Positions 28,105-35,203 of a DNA stretch of 64,000 nucleotides are shown here, piece by piece. Position numbers and translations under genes: made by a program. Source of the DNA: Thioclava sp. JE_KL1 (GTDB lineage Bacteria > Pseudomonadota > Alphaproteobacteria > Rhodobacterales > Rhodobacteraceae); assembly GCF_009296265.1 (NCBI RefSeq), contig NZ_WBJS01000007.1:307091-371090 (forward strand). Direction: 5' to 3'. The notes beneath the pieces were generated by a model. The model searched no databases, was not told where the DNA came from, and saw only the letters and a program-made list of their open reading frames with translations. Each line of letters starts with the position of its first letter. Position 1 is the first letter of the stretch.

Positions 28105-29433
28105 CTATGCACCAACCCCGATAGGGCGTCTGCTCCCGACCCCCACATATTCCGCGAAGCCCGCCTTCCTGACGTCCTTCTCGGCGTAGATGTTGCGCAG
28201 GTCGGCCATGCGCGCGGTCTCCATCGTCGCGGCCAGCTTGTTCAGATCCAGCGCGCGGAACTCGTTCCACTCGGTCAGGATCACCACGCAGTCGGCCTTC
28301 TCGGCTGCCGCGTAGGCATCGTCCATCCAGGACACGCCCGGAAGCAGAGCCTCGCCTTCGCGCTTGCCCTGCGGGTCGACCACGCGGACCTTTGCGCCGC
28401 CGCCCACCAGTGCGGGCACGATGGTCAGGGCAGGGGCCTCGCGCATGTCGTCGGTGTTCGGCTTGAAGGTCACGCCATAGATCGCGATCGTCTTGCCGTT
28501 GACCGAGCCGCCGCAGAGATCGACGACCTTCTCGATCATCCGCCGCTTGATGTCGTCATTCACCTTGATGACGGTTTCGACGATCTCCATCGGGCAGGAG
28601 TAGTCCTGACCGATCCGCGCGAGCGCCGCCGTGTCCTTTGGGAAACACGAGCCGCCATAGCCCGGACCTGCATGCAGGAACTTGTTGCCGATCCGGCCGT
28701 CGAGCCCCATGCCGCGCGAGACGTGCTTGATATCTGCGCCGGTCTTCTCGCAGAGCCGCGCGATCTCGTTGATGAAGGTGATCTTGGTCGCGAGGAACGC
28801 GTTGGCGGCGTATTTGATCATCTCCGCGGTTTCCAGATCGGTATAGAGGATCGGGAATTCGCGCAGGAAGAGCGGGCGGTAGATCTCGCCCATCACGGCT
28901 TCGGCCTTTTCCGACGTGGTGCCGACGACGACACGGTCGGGCCGCATGAAATCGTCGATCGCCGCGCCCTCGCGCAGGAATTCGGGGTTCGAGGCCACGT
29001 CGAACTCGATATCGGGGCGGGTCTTGCGCACGACCTCCGCGACCTGTGGGTTCGTGCCCACCGGCACGGTCGATTTTGTCACGATCACCGCATAGCCGGT
29101 CATCGCGTTGGCGATCTCCTCGGCGGCGGCCATCACATAGGTCAGGTCCGCATGGCCATCGCCGCGCCGCGTCGGCGTGCCCACCGCGATGAAAACCGCA
29201 TCGGCGCCTGCAACGGCTTTCTTCAGGTCGGTGGTGAAGGAAAGACGCCCGCCTTCGACGTTCTTCACCATCAAATCGTCGAGGCCCGGCTCGTAGATCG
29301 GCACGCGGCCGCCCTCGAGCATTTCGATCTTCGCGGGGTTCTTGTCGACGCAAACGACCTCATGGCCGAAATCCGAGAAACACACCCCCGAAACAAGGCC
29401 AACATAGCCCGTGCCGATCATCGCGATTTTCAT
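28105..29433 (-). CDS. ugd: UDP-glucose 6-dehydrogenase
   Basis: A 442-residue enzyme oxidising UDP-glucose to UDP-glucuronate with two NAD+. It has MKIAMIGTGYVGLVSGVCF at the N-terminus, 'FIAVGTPTRRGDG', 'NPEFLREGAAI' and the catalytic-cysteine stretch GYGGSCFPKDTAAL. It follows the intact MarR regulator by 21 bp and is enclosed by the two ~520-bp repeats. Glucuronate, or a sugar derived from it, is therefore likely in the polymer. Confidence 0.95.
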   Translation of the reverse strand: MKIAMIGTGYVGLVSGVCFSDFGHEVVCVDKNPAKIEMLEGGRVPIYEPGLDDLMVKNVEGGRLSFTTDLKKAVAGADAVFIAVGTPTRRGDGHADLTYVMAAAEEIANAMTGYAVIVTKSTVPVGTNPQVAEVVRKTRPDIEFDVASNPEFLREGAAIDDFMRPDRVVVGTTSEKAEAVMGEIYRPLFLREFPILYTDLETAEMIKYAANAFLATKITFINEIARLCEKTGADIKHVSRGMGLDGRIGNKFLHAGPGYGGSCFPKDTAALARIGQDYSCPMEIVETVIKVNDDIKRRMIEKVVDLCGGSVNGKTIAIYGVTFKPNTDDMREAPALTIVPALVGGGAKVRVVDPQGKREGEALLPGVSWMDDAYAAAEKADCVVILTEWNEFRALDLNKLAATMETARMADLRNIYAEKDVRKAGFAEYVGVGSRRPIGVGA

Positions 29434-29454
29434 GAAAAGCTTCTATCCAATGGT

Positions 29455-29799
29455 TTATTCATTCTGGTTCAAATCTGACTTGAGTGCAGAAATCTCTGCC
29501 TTCAGCGCCTCAAACTCCGCCATTTTCCTTGCCAAGAACCGCTGCGTAATCGCCGCCTTCTCGGCCACGCCCTTCGGCGTCAGCAGGTAGGCATACCGGC
29601 GCTTATCTTCGGCTGCCTTGAAGTTCCCGAGCTTCACGAAGCCCTTCTCGATCAAAGCCTTCAACACATAATTCGCGCTTCCCGTGCTCACGCCAACTGC
29701 GTCTGCCAGCTCGCGCTGCGACATTTCCGGGTTTTCCTCGAGAAGGCGCAAGATACGAAAGCGGATATCTTCCTGGACCTTGCTGCGCTGGCCTGCCAT
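29455..29799 (-). CDS. EPS-associated MarR-family transcriptional regulator
   Basis: A 114-residue winged-helix protein: 'RILRLLEENPEMSQRELAD' and 'VSTGSANYVLKALIEKG' form the HTH, then a wing ('KAAEDKRRYAYLLTP') and a C-terminal coiled region rich in Glu/Lys. It matches the MarR-type regulators found beside exopolysaccharide genes in proteobacteria. It heads the ugd transcript and probably controls this locus. A frameshifted twin lies 2 kb downstream. Confidence 0.85.
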   Translation of the reverse strand: MAGQRSKVQEDIRFRILRLLEENPEMSQRELADAVGVSTGSANYVLKALIEKGFVKLGNFKAAEDKRRYAYLLTPKGVAEKAAITQRFLARKMAEFEALKAEISALKSDLNQNE

Positions 29800-29990
29800 C
29801 AGGAGGCCGCATTCCGGCAGGCTACCGCATCAGCGCTGACTCGGGTCAGCCTGAGGGGAAGGGCGTTCACAGTTTGGGGTCGAAAATTCGACATCGTTCA
29901 AAGTTGAGCAGTAGCAGAATGCTGCGCCTGCTAAAATGCTGTTTATGCAAATCCGGTGATCCGACAAGGGAGATCACGGTTGTGTGAAGT
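29465..29990. repeat. Direct repeat copy 2 (MarR regulator plus leader)
   Basis: Partner of the repeat at 27470-27985, bracketing ugd. It contains the intact regulator and its leader. Recombination between the copies would delete ugd and fuse the leader to one regulator gene. Confidence 0.8.
29835..29850. promoter_or_regulatory. Candidate operator palindrome (copy 2)
   Basis: The same GCTGAC - TCGG - GTCAGC palindrome, 36 bp upstream of the intact regulator's ATG. A second palindrome, GTCGAA-AA-TTCGAC, lies about 30 bp further upstream in this copy but is degraded in copy 1. Autoregulation is a reasonable inference. Confidence 0.45.
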
Positions 29991-30092
29991 CGCGCATGTC
30001 GAACCCGGAGTTTTTCTGCCTGTGGGAGGCGTGCAAATAAGCAGTAAGACGCGCGGAGCCAATTGCGCTGTCAGGGCATAGCCCGCTGCGCG

Positions 30093-30848
30093 TCAGCCCT
30101 TCTGCCGCTCCACGAATTGCCCGAGCTTGGAGAAGTTCTTGCTCACCAGCGTCATCACGCCGCCCACATTGTTGCCGCGTATCGCGCGCCAGTCTTCGCC
30201 CATCTTTTCGCGAATGCGCGCAAGGTTGCGATTGCTTACGCCGCCCAAACGCATCTTGTAGAGCACTTCGGGGATATAGACCGAGCGACCGGTCGCTTGC
30301 GAGAAATAGCGCAGGATGAAGTCGTAATCGGCCGCGATCCGGAAGCTGGTGTCAAAGGCGCCGAGGCGTTCATAGACCGAGCGCCGGAGATAGAGGGTCG
30401 GGTGGGCCGGCATCCAGCCGCGCTTGAGTTTCGCCGCGCTATAGGGACCTGTTGCCCAGTGTCGGACGACCTTTCTTGTGTCCGCTTGCGAGACATAATC
30501 GAGATTGGAGAAGACCGCCTCGACCTGTGGGTCCTCAAATGCGGCAGCGACGCGGGAAAGCACGTTTTCATGGGCGAGAAAGTCGTCGCTGTGGACGAAG
30601 CCGACGATGTCACCGGACGCCTTCGTCACGCCCTTATTGAGCGCATCATAGATCCCCTTGTCGGGCTCGCTGACGAGGACCATCCGGTCATGGGCGGCGC
30701 GTTCGATCGCGGCGAGCGAACCGTCCTTTGATTTCCCCTCGATGATAAGATGCTCAAGATCGGGATGGGTTTGTCGTCCGACGCTCTCGATAGCCTCGCC
30801 GACGGTGGCTTCGGAATTGTAGACGGCGGTGATGACGGTGATCTTCAT
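30093..30848 (-). CDS. Family 2 glycosyltransferase (WcaA/WcaE-like)
   Basis: A 251-residue GT-A glycosyltransferase opening with KITVITAVYNSEATVGEAI. It has 'EPDKGIYDALNKGV' and the DXD-like 'GFVHSDDFLAHENVL', then 'MPAHPTLYLRRSVYERLG', typical of colanic-acid-type GT2 enzymes. It is separated from the ugd block by ~290 bp. A 54-bp relic matching its last codons is found at 35007-35060, so the gene or a paralogue was once copied elsewhere. Confidence 0.88.
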   Translation of the reverse strand: MKITVITAVYNSEATVGEAIESVGRQTHPDLEHLIIEGKSKDGSLAAIERAAHDRMVLVSEPDKGIYDALNKGVTKASGDIVGFVHSDDFLAHENVLSRVAAAFEDPQVEAVFSNLDYVSQADTRKVVRHWATGPYSAAKLKRGWMPAHPTLYLRRSVYERLGAFDTSFRIAADYDFILRYFSQATGRSVYIPEVLYKMRLGGVSNRNLARIREKMGEDWRAIRGNNVGGVMTLVSKNFSKLGQFVERQKG

Positions 30849-30943
30849 GAAAATGGTGGCCCGGGAAAAATCTGTTCGCCCCTCCTATATGCGCTCCCAG
30901 CGGAGGATGAAACAAGTCGTGCTTTCGTTACCATCCGGATAAC

Positions 30944-31372
30944 CTATCTCCCGCTTGCCGCATAAGCCCAGATCCCGACCCATTCCTTGAGCGCGAGATC
31001 CAGCTTGTCGAGATGGCCCGCGAGATCCCAGCCAGTATCTTCGAGAAACCCCTCTGCGCGATAATCGACAGGGTATGGGATGAGCCCGTCCCAACCGGCC
31101 CGCTCTAAGCTCGCCATCGCGCGTCTCATATGGAAGGCGCTGGTGATGAGCAGCCAGGTCTCATCCGGTTTGGGGTGGGCGAGGTTGTAGCTTAAACGTG
31201 CGTTCTCGGTGGTGTTGTGCGATCGGGTCTCAAGAAGAAGGCGGGCTTGAGGGATACCTGTTTCACGAAACGCCGCGGCCATGACTTCGGCGCCGGGCAT
31301 GATCTCTCGGGCAAGCATCCGCACCGCGTGCTCGCGCACTTCAGGGGAAAACTTGTTCGTTGTCTTGCTCAT
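30944..31372 (-). pseudogene. Chimeric ORF: IS3-type orfA start fused to the 3' part of a ydcF-like (DUF218) gene
   Basis: The first ~21 codons (MSKTTNKFSPEVREHAVRML) are the start of an IS3-family OrfA transposase. They run in frame into 'REIMPGAEVMAAAFRETG', then 'ETRSHNTTENARLSY' and 'TSAFHMRRAMASLERAG', the C-terminal half of a YdcF/ElyC-type DUF218 protein. The matching N-terminal half is at 40088-40600, sharing the MPGAEVMAAAFRETG junction. DUF218 proteins act at the cell envelope, often near polysaccharide genes. The fusion may be expressed, but it lacks the N-terminal domain. Confidence 0.75.
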
Positions 31373-31425
31373 GATGCTCCCTCCTGCTCAAGAGTTGGAG
31401 CCTCCGGCAAACTCGGGGCGGTTCA
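31310..31425 (-). mobile_element. IS3-family end fragment
   Basis: Read on the - strand, the fragment begins at 31425 with TGAACCGCCCCGAG, the type of terminal repeat seen in IS3 elements of the IS51 group, continues through an orfA ribosome site (GGAGGGAGCATC) and the first ~20 orfA codons, then breaks into ydcF sequence near 31310. No other IS3 part was seen in the window, so this is a one-ended remnant. Confidence 0.65.
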
Positions 31426-31441
31426 GTAACCTGTTTACACG

Positions 31442-31488
31442 ATATTCGAAAACTTCGAATATTGCGATTGTTGCGATTGTTGCGATTG
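31442..31488. promoter_or_regulatory. Palindrome plus 3 x 9-bp repeats upstream of a toxin-antitoxin operon
   Basis: A perfect inverted repeat with 9-bp arms ATATTCGAA and TTCGAATAT (31442-31450, 31454-31462, 3-base spacer) is followed directly by three exact tandem copies of TTGCGATTG (31462-31488). It lies 57-103 bp before the antitoxin ATG, a usual place for autoregulatory binding by antitoxin or toxin-antitoxin complexes. Confidence 0.5.
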
Positions 31489-31544
31489 TTTCGAATGACG
31501 GATGCCCTATATCCAACACGTGAAGAGAGAACCGGAGAGAGAAG

Positions 31545-32009
31545 ATGAACGCCCTCAGAAAAGAGGCGTTCTTTGATCGTTTGCCCGACGAGGTCGAGAT
31601 CAAGAACGCCGAACAGCTCAGAACGATTGTCGCTTCCCAGATCAAGGAAGGCGAACCGACGAAGCTGTCGCTTGCCCTGGAAGGCGGTGAAGTCCGAACC
31701 GTGACGCTTGCGCCTGCCTTGACGGCTTCGTTGCTCGAGGTGCTGCGGCTCGTGTCGAGCGGTCGCGGGTTTCGGATGACCCCCGTCGAGTCAGAGCTGA
31801 CCACGCAGCAGGCGGCGGATCTTCTCAATGTGTCCCGTCCGTTCCTGGTGAAGCTTCTCGAGGAAGGCGAGATTCCGTTTGCAAGGACCGGCCGTCATCG
31901 CCGGGTTCGTGCCGACGATCTCTTTGCCTACAAAGAGAAGCGTGACGCATCTCGCTCGGGCGCATTGAGCGACCTTGCCGCCATGGATGCGGAAGACGGT
32001 CTTGTATGA
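31545..32009 (+). CDS. Excisionase-type HTH antitoxin
   Basis: A 154-residue DNA-binding protein. The C-terminal half holds a MerR/excisionase-like helix-turn-helix, 'LTTQQAADLLNVSRPFLVKLL' read in parts, with 'ARTGRHRRVRADDLFAY' (residues ~86-130). The N-terminal 80 residues are a variable domain. Proteins of this kind act as antitoxins to PIN-domain toxins. It overlaps the PIN gene by ATGA and ends 'MDAEDGLV'. A GAGAGA ribosome site precedes the ATG. Confidence 0.82.
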   Translation: MNALRKEAFFDRLPDEVEIKNAEQLRTIVASQIKEGEPTKLSLALEGGEVRTVTLAPALTASLLEVLRLVSSGRGFRMTPVESELTTQQAADLLNVSRPFLVKLLEEGEIPFARTGRHRRVRADDLFAYKEKRDASRSGALSDLAAMDAEDGLV

Positions 32010-32581
32010 GCCGATACGCTGATCGGTTTACGGCTCTCCTCGATGCCTGCGTCCTAGGTGGAGCGCTTCGCAGAAACATGCTTCTGAGCCTGGCCGAGGC
32101 CGGCTTGTTCCGGCCTCGTTGGAGCAGTCGCATTCTTGACGAGACCCAGAAAGCGATCGCCCAGATCACCAAGGGCGAAACCGATGGTTCCCGGCAAAGG
32201 GCGGCAATCGAAGCGGCATTCCCTGAAGCTCTGGTGACAGGTTATGAACTCTTCGAAGACAAGCTTGCGTTGCCCGATCCGGGCGACAACCATGTTCTGG
32301 CAGCGGCCATCGCGACGTCTGCCTCTGTCATCGTGACGGACAATCTTGCCGATTTTCCTTCCGCGGTTTTGGACCCGCACGCCATCCACGCGATTTCCGC
32401 CGACGACTTCATCGCCGATACAATCGAGCTGGATCCCTCGGAGGCCATTCTGGCCCTGCGTCGCATGCGGGAGCGCTTCAAGAACCCGGCGCTCGATGTT
32501 GCGGCTTTGGTTCACAAGTCAGAAGCGCAGGGCCTACTGCAGGTTGCAAACTTCATGGACGAGTACCAGTCGTTCCTATGA
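32006..32581 (+). CDS. PIN-domain toxin (VapC-like ribonuclease)
   Basis: A 191-residue PIN-domain protein with the acidic metal-site residues in order: Asp 13 (LLDACV), Glu 46, Asp 91/94 (LPDPGDNHVL) and Asp 112 (VIVTDN). It is longer than classical VapC (~130-140) because of a C-terminal extension (about 130-191) that is helical and rich in charged residues. ATGA overlap with the antitoxin gene supports a toxin-antitoxin pair. The RNA target is unknown. Confidence 0.82.
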   Translation: MSRYADRFTALLDACVLGGALRRNMLLSLAEAGLFRPRWSSRILDETQKAIAQITKGETDGSRQRAAIEAAFPEALVTGYELFEDKLALPDPGDNHVLAAAIATSASVIVTDNLADFPSAVLDPHAIHAISADDFIADTIELDPSEAILALRRMRERFKNPALDVAALVHKSEAQGLLQVANFMDEYQSFL

Positions 32582-32701
32582 GGAGACGACCGGTGGATGT
32601 CATAGCAGAGGCACGAAGCACTGTCGGCGATTGTGGCCGACTTGCCGCGTAGGGACAGGCGCATTCCTCAGAGGGCTGAGAAGTCATTTGAGAGGTCCCA
32701 A

Positions 32702-32971
32702 TTACCACGGCTCCGGCGTCTCATCAGGCGTATCCGGCGGTCTGGCCGCGTCGCTCGGCAGTCCACGCAGGATCGCCCTTGCGCGGGCCAGTGGATCCTC
32801 GACCCGGCGCGCCTCGACGGCCGCGATTTCTTGTTCCAGTCTCTCGAAAATCGGGGCGTAGACTAGTTTTTCCAGCATCAATTCGGCGATGCGCAGCCGG
32901 GCTTTCACGAGCCGCTCGAGAAGCTCTTCGTCGGTCTTGGTAAACCCCGTTGCGCGGTGAGATTTTCGCAT
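32702..32971 (-). CDS. Small hypothetical protein, coiled
   Basis: An 89-residue, highly charged protein, mostly helical ('FTKTDEELLERLVKARLRIAE', 'LEQEIAAVEARRVEDPLARAR'), with a proline-rich acidic tail ending PDETPEPW. No family recognised. It is on the strand opposite to its neighbours, between the PIN toxin and the HTH-methyltransferase gene. Size and composition fit an accessory plasmid or mobilisation protein, but nothing proves it. Confidence 0.5.
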   Translation of the reverse strand: MRKSHRATGFTKTDEELLERLVKARLRIAELMLEKLVYAPIFERLEQEIAAVEARRVEDPLARARAILRGLPSDAARPPDTPDETPEPW

Positions 32972-33231
32972 ATTTGGCGTGAAGGGGCGCTGGGCTATGG
33001 CATGCGTCTCCTGAGGCCGCGCGAGCGAGGCTCGGCGGCGGAAAGTGGATCGATCCGATGCGGATCCTGGTGATGCCTTCAGTTTAGGTGCCGGGAGTGA
33101 AAAAACGGGTTTTCGATTTTTCGCGAGGCAGAGAAAATTTCGCCGACGCGTGTCTCGCTGGGTTTCGGGCGGGTTGCGCTTTGTCGGGTTTTCTTTCTAT
33201 TTTTGAGCTTTGGATAGAAAGATTTTCGCAC

Positions 33232-34131
33232 ATGTCCTTTTTCGAGATCCTCAGAGCCGAACGCGTGGGGCGCGGGCTCACGCAGGCTGAACTCGCATCC
33301 CGCGCCAAGATCAGCATCCCCACCGTGCGCGCTCTGGAGAGTGGGGCAGGCACGATCCTTTCGCTCGAGGCCGTCTTACCGATCCTTGGCTTGCGCTGGC
33401 GTGTCACTGAGCCCGCGGAACATATGGGACGTGTGCTCGCGGAGCGGCGGCGTGCGCGTGGTTTTTCGCAGGAGGCTCTCGCGCGCAAAATCGGCTGCAA
33501 CCGCGTGACGGTCATTGCCTTGGAGTCGGAGTTCTCCGGGCGTGTGGCGACGCTTGCCGCAGCCTTGCGGCTGCTCCGCATCCGCAAACCTCTGGAACGG
33601 AGCGATCTCGCGAAGGGGCGAGGGTTGGTGCCGCCGAAAAATGACGCGGAACAGGACCGTGTCATGACGCCGCCTGACCTCGCCAAGGCCATCATCGAAC
33701 ATTTTTCGCATGCGATGGCCGGGCGTGTTCTCGATCCGTCGCGCGGGGAGGGGGCGTTCTTTGATCATTTCCCGGATAACTTGGAGCGCCATTGGTGCGA
33801 GATCAGTGAGGGGCGTGACTTTCTGTCTTGGGCCGATCAGGTGGAGTGGGTCGTCACCAATCCGCCCTGGTCCGAGCTGAGAGCGTTCACGCACCATGCA
33901 ATGCAGGTCTCGGAAAATATCGTCTGGCTCGCACCGCTTACGAACCTGACGACCAAAGCGCGTCTGCGCGATCTCAAGGAAGCCGGGTTCGGCATCGCGG
34001 AATTGCTGTTCGTCGATACGCCAAAGGGCTGGCCACAAAGCGGCTTTCAAATCGTCGCGGCTCATTTGAAAAAAGGCTACGCGGGTTATTGGAAGGTCAC
34101 TCAGCTTCGGACTGGTGTGCAAACCGCATAG
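33232..34131 (+). CDS. Double XRE-HTH / N6-adenine methyltransferase-like fusion
   Basis: A 299-residue protein with two XRE-type HTH units (about 3-55, 'GLTQAELASRAKISIPTVRAL'-type; about 64-118, 'GFSQEALARKIGCNRVTVIAL'-type) followed by a compact methyltransferase fold: motif X-like TPPDLAKAII (~147-155), motif I VLDPSRGEGAF (166-176) and motif IV TNPPW (209-213). There is no separate target-recognition domain. The ATG at 33232 starts the first HTH; the frame extends 48 codons upstream without a ribosome site. No restriction endonuclease gene is adjacent. Roles could be regulation by methylation or mobile-element immunity; both are inference. Confidence 0.75.
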   Translation: MSFFEILRAERVGRGLTQAELASRAKISIPTVRALESGAGTILSLEAVLPILGLRWRVTEPAEHMGRVLAERRRARGFSQEALARKIGCNRVTVIALESEFSGRVATLAAALRLLRIRKPLERSDLAKGRGLVPPKNDAEQDRVMTPPDLAKAIIEHFSHAMAGRVLDPSRGEGAFFDHFPDNLERHWCEISEGRDFLSWADQVEWVVTNPPWSELRAFTHHAMQVSENIVWLAPLTNLTTKARLRDLKEAGFGIAELLFVDTPKGWPQSGFQIVAAHLKKGYAGYWKVTQLRTGVQTA

Positions 34132-34137
34132 GGCCGT

Positions 34138-34235
34138 TGTCAACGGCTCAGTAAAATCCGGCCATTGGGCGGCGCAATAACGGGCGAATTCGGCTTTGGG
34201 CGCGACGCGCTCCATGAGGCGGAGGCCATCTTGGC
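34138..34235. mobile_element. Solo IS21-type terminal segment
   Basis: About 98 bp starting TGTCAACGGCTCAGTAAAAT, similar over its whole length to the left end of the IS21 element at 36736-36833 with scattered mismatches. It begins 7 bp after the stop of the HTH-methyltransferase gene and abuts an IS66 fragment, so it is the relic of a related element. Confidence 0.65.
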
Positions 34236-34385
34236 CGTGAAGATCAAAGAAGACATGAAGGCCGCTCTGCTACCGCTCCGAGCCGGGGAAGAGCCAGGTC
34301 TTTCTTCCCAGTGCGATCCCGCGAAGCGCGCGTTCGGCCGCGTTGTTCGTCAGGCAGATGGTGAGCGACATCCGCCGACGCAGGC
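34236..34385 (-). pseudogene. IS66 TnpC fragment
   Basis: On the - strand the frame reads 'TICLTNNAAERALRGIAL' and 'GRKTWLFPGSER', then, after an in-frame stop and small shift, 'AAFMSSLIFTAKM'. This is the conserved C-terminal part of IS66-family TnpC (NNAAERALR...GRKNWLF...). It is cut off at AKM by the solo IS21-type end. The following residues of the same protein are found at 35061-35203 on the other strand. Confidence 0.7.
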
Positions 34386-34524
34386 GGAAGCACCATTCCT
34401 GCGAGGAGAAGATGCATATCCTTCTGGGAAGGCTGCGGCACGAAAATAGCGTCGGGGTGTTCGTTTCGCAGCATTTCGCGGCACTGGTTTCTTATGAATA
34501 TCAATCAGTTGATATGGGGGCGGT

Positions 34525-34668
34525 GTGTTCGGTAACTTATCTACTGTTTCGCGATCCGAACACCCCCGCGTGAAAGAGTGTTGTTTATCGAACATCCGAA
34601 GCCCATCGACGCTGCATGTTCGATAATATTCGGTCAGGCCGCGAAATGGCTGTTGCCGAACACGGTGT
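34525..34668. promoter_or_regulatory. Cluster of CGAACA motifs with 11-bp inverted repeat
   Basis: At least five CGAACA/TGTTCG units occur in ~140 bp, including the perfect inverted repeat TTATCGAACAT (34585-34595) / ATGTTCGATAA (34616-34626) and a CCGAACAC repeat partner pair around it. It lies directly upstream of a ParD-like DNA-binding protein and is the likely site for it. Confidence 0.45.
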
Positions 34669-34671
34669 GCG

Positions 34672-34926
34672 ATGTCCCGAACAACCACGCTGACCGTCCG
34701 CCTCGGTGGGACCTTGAGTGACTTTGTCTCGGCGAACGTGGGTGATGACGCGTCCTATGAGAATGTCAGCGAATACATCCGCGACTTGATCCGGCGCGAC
34801 AAGGGGAGGGTGGAGCAGGAGGCCTTCAACCGCCTGAAGGTCGAGTTGACCCATGCCTTCGCAGCCCCGGAAGACACGTATCAACCGCTGAGTGCAGCCA
34901 AGGTGATCGCACGGAGCCGGACCTGA
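34672..34926 (+). CDS. ParD/CopG-like ribbon-helix-helix antitoxin, apparently orphan
   Basis: An 84-residue protein with an N-terminal ribbon-helix-helix: 'TLTVRLGGTLSDFVSANV' and 'SYENVSEYIRDLIRRDK', the ParD pattern, then a short C-terminal arm of the kind that binds a toxin. No ParE-like gene follows; downstream sequence is transposon debris. It is therefore an orphan antitoxin or a free regulator. Upstream motif clusters suggest autoregulation. Confidence 0.75.
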   Translation: MSRTTTLTVRLGGTLSDFVSANVGDDASYENVSEYIRDLIRRDKGRVEQEAFNRLKVELTHAFAAPEDTYQPLSAAKVIARSRT

Positions 34927-35006
34927 TCGGTCTTCGCCCCATGAGGACTGAACCGCGAGTGAAGCAATGCTTCAACTATGCAGCGCCTTAGCGACACCGG
35001 AGGCTC

Positions 35007-35060
35007 TCAGCGTCTCTGCCGCTCAACGAACTGTCCGATCTTCGAGAGGTTCTTGCTCGT
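35007..35060 (-). pseudogene. Relic of the 3' end of a GT2 glycosyltransferase gene
   Basis: On the - strand it reads TSKNLSKIGQFVERQRR then TGA, matching the last codons of the glycosyltransferase at 30093-30848 (VSKNFSKLGQFVERQKG). Both the peptide and the bases are similar. It is fused to an IS66 fragment at about 35061. Confidence 0.65.
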
Positions 35061-35203
35061 CTCGGCAAAGATGACCTACATCGATCCGCAGGCATGGCTG
35101 TCCGATGTGCTCGCCCGTCTGCCGGATATGGCGGTGTCGCTTTGCATGACTTGCTGCCATGGAATTGGAGCGCCGCAACAGAATTGAAGAGGATTGCTGC
35201 ATG
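35061..35203 (+). pseudogene. IS66 TnpC C-terminal fragment (frameshifted)
   Basis: The + strand reads SAKMTYIDPQAWLSDVLARL, PDMAVS, then after a frame change LHDLLPWNW, the usual TnpC C-terminus. It continues the protein at the AKM residues where the 34236-34385 fragment stops, but on the opposite strand, so the original copy was broken and inverted or two copies decayed separately. Confidence 0.7.

Larger units (their letters stand above)
34132..34671. other. Gene-poor stretch of transposon debris and repeated CGAACA motifs
   Basis: No convincing gene. From left to right it holds a solo IS21-type end (34138-34235), a - strand fragment of an IS66 TnpC C-terminal domain (about 34236-34385), and from ~34525 a cluster of CGAACA/TGTTCG motifs leading to the ribbon-helix-helix gene at 34672. 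Confidence 0.6.

Noticed and set aside
31462..31488. CRISPR-like repeats
   Set aside because: Three 9-bp tandem copies without spacers and no cas genes; better explained as operator repeats.
34236..35203. A complete IS66 element
   Set aside because: Only C-terminal TnpC fragments are present, frameshifted, on opposite strands; no TnpA or TnpB.
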